From Advenella kashmirensis W13003 (GTDB lineage Bacteria; Pseudomonadota; Gammaproteobacteria; Burkholderiales; Burkholderiaceae_B), in NCBI RefSeq assembly GCF_000506985.1, contig NZ_KI650979.1:744001-808000 (forward strand): a stretch of DNA of 64,000 bases, given 5' to 3'. A program made the position numbers and the translations under genes. This document shows positions 35,379 through 43,767 of this stretch, piece after piece. Position 1 is the first letter of the stretch. Each line of letters begins with the position of its first letter. Under the pieces are notes generated by a model that ran no database searches, was not told where the DNA came from, and saw nothing but the letters and a program-made list of their open reading frames with translations.

Positions 35379-36347
35379 ATGAATAACATCTTCCGCGTCG
35401 GGAAATTTCTGGCAGGCTCGCTGCTGCTCATCGCGCCCTGCCTTGCAAGCGCAGCCGGCGATTATCCCGACAAGCCCATCAGTATCGTCGTGCCTTACGC
35501 CGCAGGCGGCACGTCGGATTTGATCGGGCGGGCGCTGGCAGAAAGCATGGGACGCTATCTGAAGCAAACAATCGTCATCGAAAACAAGCCTGGCGCAGCC
35601 GGATCCATGGGTGCGCAGGAAATGGTTCGCACGCGCCCCGATGGTTATAAACTGACCCTGTCGCCTCACGGTATTTTCAGACAGCCATATCTGCAAAAAA
35701 CCCGCTATGACCCGATCAAGGACCTGACCTATATTGCGTCTTTTTCCAATTATGATTTTGCACTGGCCGTAGACGCCAAGTCGCCCCTGAAAACAGTCCA
35801 GGAGTTTGTCGAGTACGCGAAGCAACATCCCGAAGAGATGACTGTGGGAACGCCCGGCCGCTTTACCGGTAATCAAATGGTCATGGTGGAACTCAATAAC
35901 GCCACCGGCGCCAAACTGACGCATGTCCCATTCAAGGGAGATGCCGAGGCAATTACCGCATTGATGGGCGGCCATGTGAAGGCTGTTGTCAGCACCAACA
36001 CGATCCTGCCATACTATAAATCGGGCACTGTTCGAGTCCTGGCAGTAGCTTCAAAAGACAGGCTGGCGGCATTCGACTCCGTACCCACCTTTACCGAAGC
36101 CGGTTACCCAGTTGTGATACCGTCACCGCTGGGTCTGGCCGGGCCCAAAGGCCTGCCGCCTGAAATCGTAGAAAAACTGGATGCGGCCGTGAAAGCGGCT
36201 ACGCAGGACCCGGTCTTTCTGAGAGCCATCAGCGAATACGGAATACAGACGTATTATATGGATCACAAGCAATACGCCGATTTTGCTGTCAAAACCTTTG
36301 CGGAAGAAAAGGACATTGTCGGCAAAATGAACGACGACAATCGCTAA
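35379..36347 (+). CDS. Bug/TctC family periplasmic solute-binding protein
   Basis: 322 residues with signal peptide ending near LASA and mature start AGDYPDKPISIVVPYAAGGTSDLIGR. It is 131 bases after the previous Bug gene with a hairpin between them, so it probably has its own promoter. It is convergent with a TetR gene. The two neighbouring receptors are not close copies of each other. Confidence 0.92.
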   Translation: MNNIFRVGKFLAGSLLLIAPCLASAAGDYPDKPISIVVPYAAGGTSDLIGRALAESMGRYLKQTIVIENKPGAAGSMGAQEMVRTRPDGYKLTLSPHGIFRQPYLQKTRYDPIKDLTYIASFSNYDFALAVDAKSPLKTVQEFVEYAKQHPEEMTVGTPGRFTGNQMVMVELNNATGAKLTHVPFKGDAEAITALMGGHVKAVVSTNTILPYYKSGTVRVLAVASKDRLAAFDSVPTFTEAGYPVVIPSPLGLAGPKGLPPEIVEKLDAAVKAATQDPVFLRAISEYGIQTYYMDHKQYADFAVKTFAEEKDIVGKMNDDNR

Positions 36348-36425
36348 ACGTTATCACCGAAGCGCAAGGCTGGGCTGGTTCATACATTACAGCCTGCCGT
36401 GCGCCCCGAACCATGATCGCCTTAC

Positions 36426-37127
36426 TTAATGAGTGCGAGCCGGGTCTGTCAACACTCCCGTCAACATCGCAATCACGAAATCGACATACTGACTGACCGA
36501 AATCGACTGATTACGATACTTACGCCGCTTGAGATACCAATCTTGCATAATCGCCTTTATGGTTGATGACAGCAACCTGGCATTGATCGGCAAAAAATGA
36601 CCTTTCTCAATTCCATCTGAAATGATATTGAAAAATATATCTTCAATTTCCTGCTCAACTGCAATGGCCGCCTTCATTTGCTTTTTCGGCAGACTTTTAA
36701 CTTCCATAAACGAAAAATAAAACCACGGCAACATTAATTCACTTAGAAAAAGATGAGAGGAGACTGCGGCCCGCAATTGATCAAAAGGAGCGACGATATC
36801 CTCTATGCTCTTTAAAAGAACGCGTTTGGTAAGCAAAAACCCATGCCCTTGTATCAGGACAAGCAAATCATCTTTATTGCGTATATACGCATATAAGCCC
36901 CCAATACTGAACCCCGAGTCGGCACACAAATCACGTAACGACATGGCGTGAAAGCCCTTGGAGCCCGCCAGCCGCAGAGTCGAATCGATGATACGCACGA
37001 GATTTTTAACCGCCACATGCTCCTTCTGAATCCGGATCATATCCCCGTGCTGCAAATATAATTCACGGCAAATATCCGCCTTGGTCAAACTTAAATCTGT
37101 CTTGAAAGTTTCAAAATCAATTTTCAT
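36426..37127 (-). CDS. TetR family transcriptional regulator
   Basis: 233 residues. The DNA-binding domain does not start at the N-terminus but lies at about residues 45-90 (LAGSKGFHAMSLRDLCADSGFSIGGLYAYIRNKDDL), after a 40-residue leader. It is the last gene of the long minus-strand run, 70 bases after the DUF6285 gene, and may regulate the kinase/dehydrogenase module upstream of it. Confidence 0.88.
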   Translation of the reverse strand: MKIDFETFKTDLSLTKADICRELYLQHGDMIRIQKEHVAVKNLVRIIDSTLRLAGSKGFHAMSLRDLCADSGFSIGGLYAYIRNKDDLLVLIQGHGFLLTKRVLLKSIEDIVAPFDQLRAAVSSHLFLSELMLPWFYFSFMEVKSLPKKQMKAAIAVEQEIEDIFFNIISDGIEKGHFLPINARLLSSTIKAIMQDWYLKRRKYRNQSISVSQYVDFVIAMLTGVLTDPARTH

Positions 37128-37197
37128 ACAATTGCTTCAGGTTGTGGCACGAACAATGTTCCGTACACGATACTTCGCAGGCAAGGGTCGTTCTTTT

Positions 37198-37572
37198 TTA
37201 CAAGCTCAAATATTTGGGATTGCTGATCTGCAGTTTGCGCCTCGTCAGCGCAAGCAACATCTCCGCTAAAGGTTGTTGCCATCTATCAGGAATGCTTCTT
37301 TGGCGGATGAGATCAGCAAGCATGGCCGCATTATCACAATCGACCTTTTGACCTGATTCAACGCCGACTTCAATTAAAAATAGTCCAAGCGACTTTTCTT
37401 CTTCCAGGTCTGACCGCTTTTCAGCATCCAGCTCGCGCGCAGCAATTCCCATGGCATTAGCCAACATCATCGTCGTGTAGCGCGACTCATCGGGCAATAT
37501 CGGCAGTATTTCTTCAAGCAACACGCGGCGCGCCGTAAGAAGCAAATTCTGCCCGTCTGGCTGATTACCCAT
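37198..37572 (-). CDS. DUF6285 protein, LvaB-like kinase partner
   Basis: A 124-residue all-helical protein of the DUF6285 type, with conserved-looking segments RRVLLEEILPILPDESRY near the start and MLANAMGIAARELDA. In the levulinate pathway of Pseudomonas putida a small protein of similar size (LvaB) is required, together with the LvaA kinase, to phosphorylate 4-hydroxyacyl-CoA. Its start overlaps the end of the kinase gene by eight bases, consistent with a two-protein complex. Assignment rests on gene order and on memory of that system, not on an alignment. Confidence 0.75.
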   Translation of the reverse strand: MGNQPDGQNLLLTARRVLLEEILPILPDESRYTTMMLANAMGIAARELDAEKRSDLEEEKSLGLFLIEVGVESGQKVDCDNAAMLADLIRQRSIPDRWQQPLAEMLLALTRRKLQISNPKYLSL

Positions 37573-38596
37573 CTGTATTCTCCATCGTCAAACACTGGTT
37601 AAGCACATCAAACTCCATTTCCGGCACCATCCGCCCTGTCAATGCAAGTTCCAGCGAAATTTCCTCACCCGAAAGATGCCGTTGCGCCTGTTGCAGGGCA
37701 ATAATTGCCCATCGAACCATTGCCATGACCTCCCAATACTTTACTCTTTCAGGCTCTACGTCTACACACGCAACATTTGCATAGCCGTCAAAAAGATCAC
37801 GCTTGTGACCCATCCCTCCGACTTCCTTGTCGACCTTCCCGAAGCGCCAGCTTCTCGCGCAAAGCCACCCCAAGTCTTCATACGGATCACTCCAGGCGGC
37901 AAATTCCCAGTCCAATATTCCGGTAAGTCGGCCCTCATAGACCATATAATTTCCTGTGCGGAAGTCGCAGTGACACAAGGAAAGTGGCAGCGGCGAAGGC
38001 ATACGATCTTCCAGCCAGTTCAATGCCCATTCCAATACAGGGTGAGGCTCGGATATGTCATCCAAGGCGGTTCTATAATTTCTAATACGCGCTGATGCCG
38101 CAGTCGGTTGAGGTATTTCCAAAAAGGAGAGATCTGCACTTTCGGGCTGAATGCGATGCAAACGAGCCAGCTCCCGCCCCAGAGAGCGCACAAGCGCGGA
38201 TGCTTCACCCTCCGACAATTCCTGCCTGACAAGCTGTCGTCCATTGGCCACTCCAGCAACCTTGCGCATGATGCAGAAGGGTTGTCCAATGACGGACTTA
38301 TCTGTGCATAACCAGAGTGGCTCCGGCGCCGTCACGCCCGCAGCATAAGCGCATTTGATCACCGCAAATTCCTGCTCACGGGTCAGAGAGGCAGCAATCG
38401 TCGACGGCGCATCACTGCGAACCACAAATGTGTGCGTACCGGGACAGCTTCCGCCATCCATTACAACAGAAAGAGCATGGTTATTCTGTATCGCTCCACC
38501 CGAAAGTTTGGTAAAGCCGGTGACCTGAATACTGTTTGCCCTGGTATTACCTGCGATGAAGTCTGCAATACGAAAGGGATCCGACATCTCGTCCAT
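37565..38596 (-). CDS. APH-type phosphotransferase, LvaA/ACAD10-11-like
   Basis: A 343-residue kinase with the aminoglycoside-phosphotransferase/choline-kinase fold. The catalytic loop is HCDFRTGN (209-216, Asp211 and Asn216), the metal-binding Asp229 is in ILDWEFA, and a nucleotide-loop region LSGGAIQNN is at 31-39. Relatives fused to or encoded beside acyl-CoA-dehydrogenase homologues (human ACAD10/11, bacterial LvaA) phosphorylate the hydroxyl of 4-hydroxyacyl-CoA. Its position three bases after such a dehydrogenase gene, and its overlap with the DUF6285 gene, argue for that role rather than antibiotic resistance. Confidence 0.86.
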   Translation of the reverse strand: MDEMSDPFRIADFIAGNTRANSIQVTGFTKLSGGAIQNNHALSVVMDGGSCPGTHTFVVRSDAPSTIAASLTREQEFAVIKCAYAAGVTAPEPLWLCTDKSVIGQPFCIMRKVAGVANGRQLVRQELSEGEASALVRSLGRELARLHRIQPESADLSFLEIPQPTAASARIRNYRTALDDISEPHPVLEWALNWLEDRMPSPLPLSLCHCDFRTGNYMVYEGRLTGILDWEFAAWSDPYEDLGWLCARSWRFGKVDKEVGGMGHKRDLFDGYANVACVDVEPERVKYWEVMAMVRWAIIALQQAQRHLSGEEISLELALTGRMVPEMEFDVLNQCLTMENTDG

Positions 38597-38599
38597 TGC

Positions 38600-39796
38600 C
38601 TATCCCCATTTCCAGAAATCAATCCCTTCATTCATCAAATTTTTGGACAAAACCATTTTATGTACTTCGGAAGCGCCATCCACCAAACGGGCCTGCCGCG
38701 CATAGCGATAAATCCATTCCAGGGGGGTATCTTTTGAATAACCACGTGCGCCACATAACTGAATGGCAGTGTCAACAGCCTTGTGCAGCGTATTGGACAC
38801 AACCACCTTGGCCATGGACACTTCCTTTCGTGCAAAATCTCCCTGGTCCAGTTTCCAGGCGGCATGCATGGTCAACAGGCGCCCTATCTGTATCTCCATC
38901 GCTGCCTCGCCGAGCAACCACTGTACGCCTTCACGATCAGCCAGTCGGAAACCGAAGGATTCACGATGAGAGACATATTCCGTGGCAATTTCCAGTGATC
39001 TCTTTGCCAGACCCAACCAGCGCATGCAGTGCGTCAACCTGGCAGGCCCCAATCTGATTTGAGTCAGTTTCAAGCCGTCGCCGATCTCCATCAGACGATG
39101 ATGATCCGGAATACGCAAGTCATTGAATTGCAATTCACAATGCCCTCCGTGTTCTTCGGGTCCCATAATCGGAATACGGCGGATGATCTCCCAGCCTGGA
39201 TCGTCTTTATGAAACAAAAAGGCACTAAGCCCCTTGCGTTTATCTTCGGATGTTTTCGCCATCAAAATGAAATGGCTGGCCACGCCCGCGCCTGTAATAA
39301 AATGCTTGCGTCCGTTGATGACCCAGTCATTTCCTTCTTTTGTGGCGGTAGTCAACATCATGGAAGGATCGGAGCCACTGCCCGGCGCAGGCTCGGTCAT
39401 AACAAATGATGATCGAACAGCGCCATCAATAATGGGCTGCAGCCATGTCGTTTTTTGCTCCTCGGTCGCGACCTTATTCAGCACCATCATATTGCCATCA
39501 TCCGGGGCGGCAGAATTGAAAACCACGGGGCCGAAAATAGAGCGATTCATTTCTTCATAGCAAGGTGCCATTTCAGCCATACTCAGCCCTTGTCCGCCTC
39601 GCTCCACCGGCATTTGCAGGGACCAAAGCCCCCGTTCCCTCGCCTTTGCCTGCATCTGCGCCAAAATTGCCGGCGCAATGTTCTCATGCTCATCATACGA
39701 GTCTGCCACTTTTTCCAGCGGAATCAGTTCATCGTCCACAAATTGGCGGATACGCTGCCTTAGCCGTTCTGTCTTTTCAGATAATTTAAAATCCAT
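38600..39796 (-). CDS. Acyl-CoA dehydrogenase homologue, LvaC/ACAD11-like
   Basis: 398 residues of the acyl-CoA dehydrogenase fold. It carries features of the ACAD10/11 clade, such as NSAAPDDGNMMVL (94-106) and RLGPARLTHCMRW (248-260). The base position of isovaleryl-type enzymes is Ala252, and the medium-chain position is Asp373 (LVDGASEVH), so neither known glutamate is present. In LvaC-type enzymes the substrate is a phosphorylated 4-hydroxyacyl-CoA from which phosphate is lost, leading to a 3-hydroxyacyl-CoA for beta-oxidation. It lies between the SDR and kinase genes with gaps of 10 and 3 bases. Confidence 0.88.
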   Translation of the reverse strand: MDFKLSEKTERLRQRIRQFVDDELIPLEKVADSYDEHENIAPAILAQMQAKARERGLWSLQMPVERGGQGLSMAEMAPCYEEMNRSIFGPVVFNSAAPDDGNMMVLNKVATEEQKTTWLQPIIDGAVRSSFVMTEPAPGSGSDPSMMLTTATKEGNDWVINGRKHFITGAGVASHFILMAKTSEDKRKGLSAFLFHKDDPGWEIIRRIPIMGPEEHGGHCELQFNDLRIPDHHRLMEIGDGLKLTQIRLGPARLTHCMRWLGLAKRSLEIATEYVSHRESFGFRLADREGVQWLLGEAAMEIQIGRLLTMHAAWKLDQGDFARKEVSMAKVVVSNTLHKAVDTAIQLCGARGYSKDTPLEWIYRYARQARLVDGASEVHKMVLSKNLMNEGIDFWKWG

Positions 39797-39806
39797 CTCT
39801 TAATCC

Positions 39807-40574
39807 TCACAGTGAAGAATGCAAATGACCGCCATCCACTACAATAGTGCTGCCCGTCATATATTTTGACGCCTCTGACGCCAGTAAAAGCAAAGCGCCG
39901 TCCAAGTCCTCAGGCTGGCCCAGACGCCGTAAGGGAACACGGTTGATTAGTGCTTTGCCGGCATCAGAGTCAAAAAACGCTCGGTTCAGCTCCGTCTCGA
40001 TGTAGCCTGGCGCCAAAGCATTGACCCGAATACCATAACGCGCCCACTCCAGTGCCAGCGCGCGAGTCATTTGCTCCAGCGCGGCCTTTGATGCCGTGTA
40101 AGGTATCACCGCGCCGGCGACACGATGCCCCAAAATCGAGGTGATATTGATAATCGAGCCCGGACAGTTCGCACCGATCAATCGCCTGGCCATTTCATTT
40201 GCAATGATCCAGCTGCCTTTTAAATTGGTGTCCATCACCGAAGAGAACTCTTCGACAGACATATCAATGGATTTCTTGTTGATCGCTATCCCAGCATTGC
40301 ACACTAGTAAATCCACCAATCCCAGACGGTCCTGGATCTGGTCCAGTCCGCTTCTGACCGATTCCGCGCATGTCACGTCCATGACTATCGGCATAGCTTC
40401 AATGGACTGCTTGACTAGTTCCACCTCCAAATCTTGCAGTGGCGACAGCCGTCTGCCCGCCAGTGCAACTTTGGCTCCGGCCCTCCCCAGCACATAGGCA
40501 AAACGACTTCCGAGACTTCCGGCCGCGCCTGTCACCAGAGCGATTTTTCCCGCCAGACTTAACGTCGCTTCCAT
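39807..40574 (-). CDS. Short-chain dehydrogenase/reductase (SDR), LvaD-like position
   Basis: A 255-residue classical SDR: cofactor motif TGAAGSLG at 15-22, NAG at 93-95 and catalytic Ser146, Tyr159 and Lys163 (YTASK). In the corresponding levulinate operon an SDR reduces the 4-keto group of the acyl-CoA to a 4-hydroxyl, supplying the kinase substrate; the same role is proposed here. It is preceded by a CACCTCC-type ribosome site on the minus strand and a 121-base gap after the GntR gene that could hold a promoter. Confidence 0.86.
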   Translation of the reverse strand: MEATLSLAGKIALVTGAAGSLGSRFAYVLGRAGAKVALAGRRLSPLQDLEVELVKQSIEAMPIVMDVTCAESVRSGLDQIQDRLGLVDLLVCNAGIAINKKSIDMSVEEFSSVMDTNLKGSWIIANEMARRLIGANCPGSIINITSILGHRVAGAVIPYTASKAALEQMTRALALEWARYGIRVNALAPGYIETELNRAFFDSDAGKALINRVPLRRLGQPEDLDGALLLLASEASKYMTGSTIVVDGGHLHSSL

Positions 40575-40695
40575 TTCACCTCCTATATGATGAATATAAA
40601 TTTCTGACTCCGTTTCGTCAAAATAAAACGAATGTTCTATTTATTTATAAAAAAACTCCTCTGATTCTTAATAATCTACGTGTTAACGAATAATT

Positions 40696-41496
40696 TTACG
40701 GTTTGAAGTGCTCGGACAAGTCAAGTTCGATACCGAAAAGATCACCCCTGTAGCTAGATATACCGTAGTAAACGACCCGATTGCGCTCATCGGTAAACAC
40801 ACGAATCGCATGAGCCACTGGCGCCGCCATAGGGATACGGAGCTTTTCCGCTTCATGAATATCGGCAGCAGCTACGGTGAAACGCTCTTTACCGCCCGTA
40901 ATCGGCATGGAAGAATACTTTTGCACAAGTCTGAAGAGTTTATATTTTTTTTCAGCTCCGGCCGGAAATTTCCTGGAAATTGCCTCGGCAACATATACAG
41001 TAGATTGGCAGTAAGGGCGACCATCATCGCTGTCGACTTTATCGATGCGAACGTACGAATCAAATGGCTCGCCGACCGCCCATCTGTTGTCGGGCAATGG
41101 CTGCCCCGTCAGGCGGGTATCGAGTTGAACACTGTACTTTTCCGGATCGGTATAGGACATCGTTGTGAGGGACTTGAACATGGGGAGCGTCTGTCGCTCT
41201 CCTGGAGAATGGATCACTTGCGTTCCCCGGCCACGTTCGACTGTGATCAGTCCTTCATCAGCAAGAATCTGCAGACCATGACTGACAGTGATCCGGCCCA
41301 GGTTATACGTTTTGCATAATTGGGCAATGCTTGGTAAAAGATCGCCCGGCGCGAATTCACCGCCCAATATGCGTCCCCGTAGCACGCTGGCGAACTGTGC
41401 ATATAAAGTGGTCGCCCCCTGCGTAAAGACCGGTGCAGGACGTGGAAATACACGATCTTCCTCGTGTTTTGGTTTGCTGCGAGTTGACGAAATCAT
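40696..41496 (-). CDS. GntR family regulator, HutC/UTRA subfamily
   Basis: 266 residues: N-terminal GntR winged helix (about 30-95, LRGRILGGEFAPGDLLPSIAQLCKTYNLGR) and a C-terminal UTRA ligand domain (about 110-260). A basic leader of 30 residues precedes the DNA-binding domain. It sits in the middle of the long minus-strand run, 38 bases after the iron-dehydrogenase homologue and 121 bases before the SDR. It is thus placed to respond to an intermediate of either half. Confidence 0.9.
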   Translation of the reverse strand: MISSTRSKPKHEEDRVFPRPAPVFTQGATTLYAQFASVLRGRILGGEFAPGDLLPSIAQLCKTYNLGRITVSHGLQILADEGLITVERGRGTQVIHSPGERQTLPMFKSLTTMSYTDPEKYSVQLDTRLTGQPLPDNRWAVGEPFDSYVRIDKVDSDDGRPYCQSTVYVAEAISRKFPAGAEKKYKLFRLVQKYSSMPITGGKERFTVAAADIHEAEKLRIPMAAPVAHAIRVFTDERNRVVYYGISSYRGDLFGIELDLSEHFKP

Positions 41497-41534
41497 AAGC
41501 TTTGTTTATCCCCATGGCACCCGATGGGCTTTTT

Positions 41535-42677
41535 TTACCACGCCGTTTCAATAATATCCTCTGGCTTGCCTGCCACGCCATTTGCAGCCGCAAACCAGTC
41601 ACGCTTCACATCGCATACTAGCGCCGGGATGCTCTCCCGAGGCACACCAAGATCGCGCAGACGGCAAGCATAGCCCAGCGCCGAAAAACCTTGCGCAAGC
41701 ACATCCGCGCATTCCTGCAGCGAGACATCGCGAGCAAGTCCGAGCGCACTTGCGATTAATCTTACCTGAGCCAAAGTAGCGCCATCATAGCGCGAAAGCA
41801 CAATAGGCAGCAATACGGCATGACAGGCACCATTGGAAATACCGAGACGGGCTCCAATCGCATGGTCAATCGCCGAACATACACCTCCACCCGCATGATC
41901 GGTCCCCTGCCCGCACAGGACTGCGGCCAGGGCCAGGTTCACACGCGCTGCAATATTCTCTGGATTGTCCTTCAATTGCGAAAGCATGTTCCAAGTCAGG
42001 TATAGAGCATGACTTAGGGTCGCATCGGAAAGGGGATGTGCCGTTGAGGATAGAATGCCTTCGATCGCCATACCCATAAGATGGATGGCAGCAGATGACA
42101 CCAGTTTAACCTCGGCAGTCATCAACAACTCAGGCTCTAAAAACACCGCTGCAGCACGTGTTTTCGGATCATACAGCGCAAGGCGCGTACGTGCTGACTC
42201 CTCCAGCACAGCACTGCCTGCTTTGGCGATGGCGGTACTGGGTACCGTCGGTACGACGAATATCGGCAACTTGGCTTTCATCAGTCGAGGACTGACGAGT
42301 TGACCGTCCCTGGCGTGGGTTGCCATCACAGGAAAATCATCTCCTTCAGCCAAGATGATGGCGGTGGCACGTGCGGTCACCATTGCGGAACCTCCGCCAA
42401 GCGCGATGAGGCAATCGCCCTTGACCGACCGGGTGAGTCTTGCCGATGCGCGTATTGTCTCGACAGGGCTGTGAGGGCGCACGCCACTAAACCACTGTGC
42501 AGGCTTGCCATCCAGCGCATGCTCGATCAATGCATGGACACGAGCGTTGCGATCTAATGTCGCGCCGCTTATCACAACGGGCCGCGAGCAGCCATGCCGA
42601 GCCAGTTCGGAACGAAGTGATTGAAGACTGCCTTCTCCATCGTAAATACGCTGCGCCGCGGAAAAATATCTGTTCAT
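41535..42677 (-). CDS. Iron-containing alcohol dehydrogenase/maleylacetate reductase homologue
   Basis: A 380-residue family III dehydrogenase fold with GGGSAM at 94-99 and the VVPTVPSTA segment. The residues expected to bind Fe2+ or Zn2+ (normally D-x3-H, H and H) read His199, Met203 (HLMGM), His272 and Asn282, and the Asp of GGGSxxD is Val100. Only one of the four usual ligands is plainly kept. It may bind a different metal, none, or catalyse another reaction. Its start overlaps the stop of the oxidoreductase gene as ATGA, so both are translated together. Confidence 0.82.
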   Translation of the reverse strand: MNRYFSAAQRIYDGEGSLQSLRSELARHGCSRPVVISGATLDRNARVHALIEHALDGKPAQWFSGVRPHSPVETIRASARLTRSVKGDCLIALGGGSAMVTARATAIILAEGDDFPVMATHARDGQLVSPRLMKAKLPIFVVPTVPSTAIAKAGSAVLEESARTRLALYDPKTRAAAVFLEPELLMTAEVKLVSSAAIHLMGMAIEGILSSTAHPLSDATLSHALYLTWNMLSQLKDNPENIAARVNLALAAVLCGQGTDHAGGGVCSAIDHAIGARLGISNGACHAVLLPIVLSRYDGATLAQVRLIASALGLARDVSLQECADVLAQGFSALGYACRLRDLGVPRESIPALVCDVKRDWFAAANGVAGKPEDIIETAW

Positions 42678-43663
42678 AATTTTATGATGGCCTTGCCAGA
42701 ATTCTTACCTTGAAGCATGGCGATGAATGCGGGTACCGCAAGATCCAGCCCCTCTTGAACCTCTTCGCGTATCGCGATCCTGCCCTCTCGATACCAGGCT
42801 CCCATATCACGCAGGAAATCGGGACGGCGGTTCGCATGATCGCTCAGAATGAACCCTCTGACCGAAAGCCGCCGCGCAAGAATATCAAACCAGCCTGGTC
42901 CGGACGCAGGGGAATCGTTATACTCGGATATCTGGCCGCAGACCACAATGCGTCCGTTACGATTCATCAGCGGCCAAGCGACATCCCTGACGTGGCCGCC
43001 CACGTTGTCGAAGTACACGTCTATACCTGCTGAACATGCTTCCCTTAGTGCTTCATCGAATGCCGCATCCTTGTAATCAACTGCAGCGTCATAGCCAAAG
43101 TCACGCCGCAGATGCGTCATTTTCTCCTGACCGCCGGCAATACCCACCACACGACATCCTTTGATACGCGCAATCTGCCCCACCATGGAGCCGACCGCTC
43201 CGCTTGCAGCAGACACGACCACCGTCTCCCCCATTTGGGGCAAGCCAAAATCGAGCAACCCGACATAGGCGGTCATCCCCGATGTACCCAACGCACCAAG
43301 CCATACCGTAAGCGGCGCGATATCGGACTCGACCTTCGTTACGGCGTGACCATCGGAAATCGAGTATTCCTGCCACCCTCCGTCTTGTATCATGACGACG
43401 TCGCCTTCACGATATAAGGGGTTTCGGCTTTTTAGTACAGTACCGAGCGCCTGTCCGTATATCACATCTCCGATCTTCATCGGAGCGCGATAAGAAGCAG
43501 CCTCTCCCATCTGAAGTCGGGCCGCAGGTGCCAATCCCAAATGGGTATGACGAATCAGCACCTCGCCTTCACCAGGCACCGGCACGGACGACTCGATCAT
43601 CCGAAAATTTTCGGGGCATGGCAATCCAGTCGGTCTGGAGGCAAGAATAATCTGTCGATTCAC
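42674..43663 (-). CDS. Zinc-independent MDR NADPH oxidoreductase (PTGR/CurA type)
   Basis: 329 residues with the cofactor motif VSAASGAVGSMVGQIA and the GIDVYFDNVGG segment typical of leukotriene-B4-dehydrogenase-like enzymes, which reduce the C=C bond of enones. GTG 43663 behind GGGA gives the family N-terminus (NRQIILASRPTGLP); an ATG 57 bases upstream would add a foreign leader. It lies between a Bug gene and the coupled iron-dehydrogenase homologue and may saturate a conjugated intermediate. Confidence 0.88.
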   Translation of the reverse strand: MNRQIILASRPTGLPCPENFRMIESSVPVPGEGEVLIRHTHLGLAPAARLQMGEAASYRAPMKIGDVIYGQALGTVLKSRNPLYREGDVVMIQDGGWQEYSISDGHAVTKVESDIAPLTVWLGALGTSGMTAYVGLLDFGLPQMGETVVVSAASGAVGSMVGQIARIKGCRVVGIAGGQEKMTHLRRDFGYDAAVDYKDAAFDEALREACSAGIDVYFDNVGGHVRDVAWPLMNRNGRIVVCGQISEYNDSPASGPGWFDILARRLSVRGFILSDHANRRPDFLRDMGAWYREGRIAIREEVQEGLDLAVPAFIAMLQGKNSGKAIIKL

Positions 43664-43767
43664 GAGAATTCCCAGTTTTGTTAGAAATACGCGGACATGC
43701 TGCTTGTGGTGCATATACACAGCATACTACCTCACGAGAAGGTCGCTTCCCCACGAACGAGAGCCGG

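Noticed and set aside
37565-38596. Aminoglycoside resistance by the APH-type kinase
   Set aside because: The coupled DUF6285 and ACAD11-like genes indicate a metabolic hydroxyacyl-CoA kinase.
40613-40632. TTCGT-N9-ACGAA dyad upstream of the SDR as a GntR site
   Set aside because: Five-base arms in an AT-rich gap are easily found by chance and do not fit the HutC pattern.
41509-41538. Hairpin with T-run on the plus strand between GntR and iron-ADH genes
   Set aside because: Both flanking genes are on the minus strand, where the hairpin has no T-run; the stem is only five pairs.
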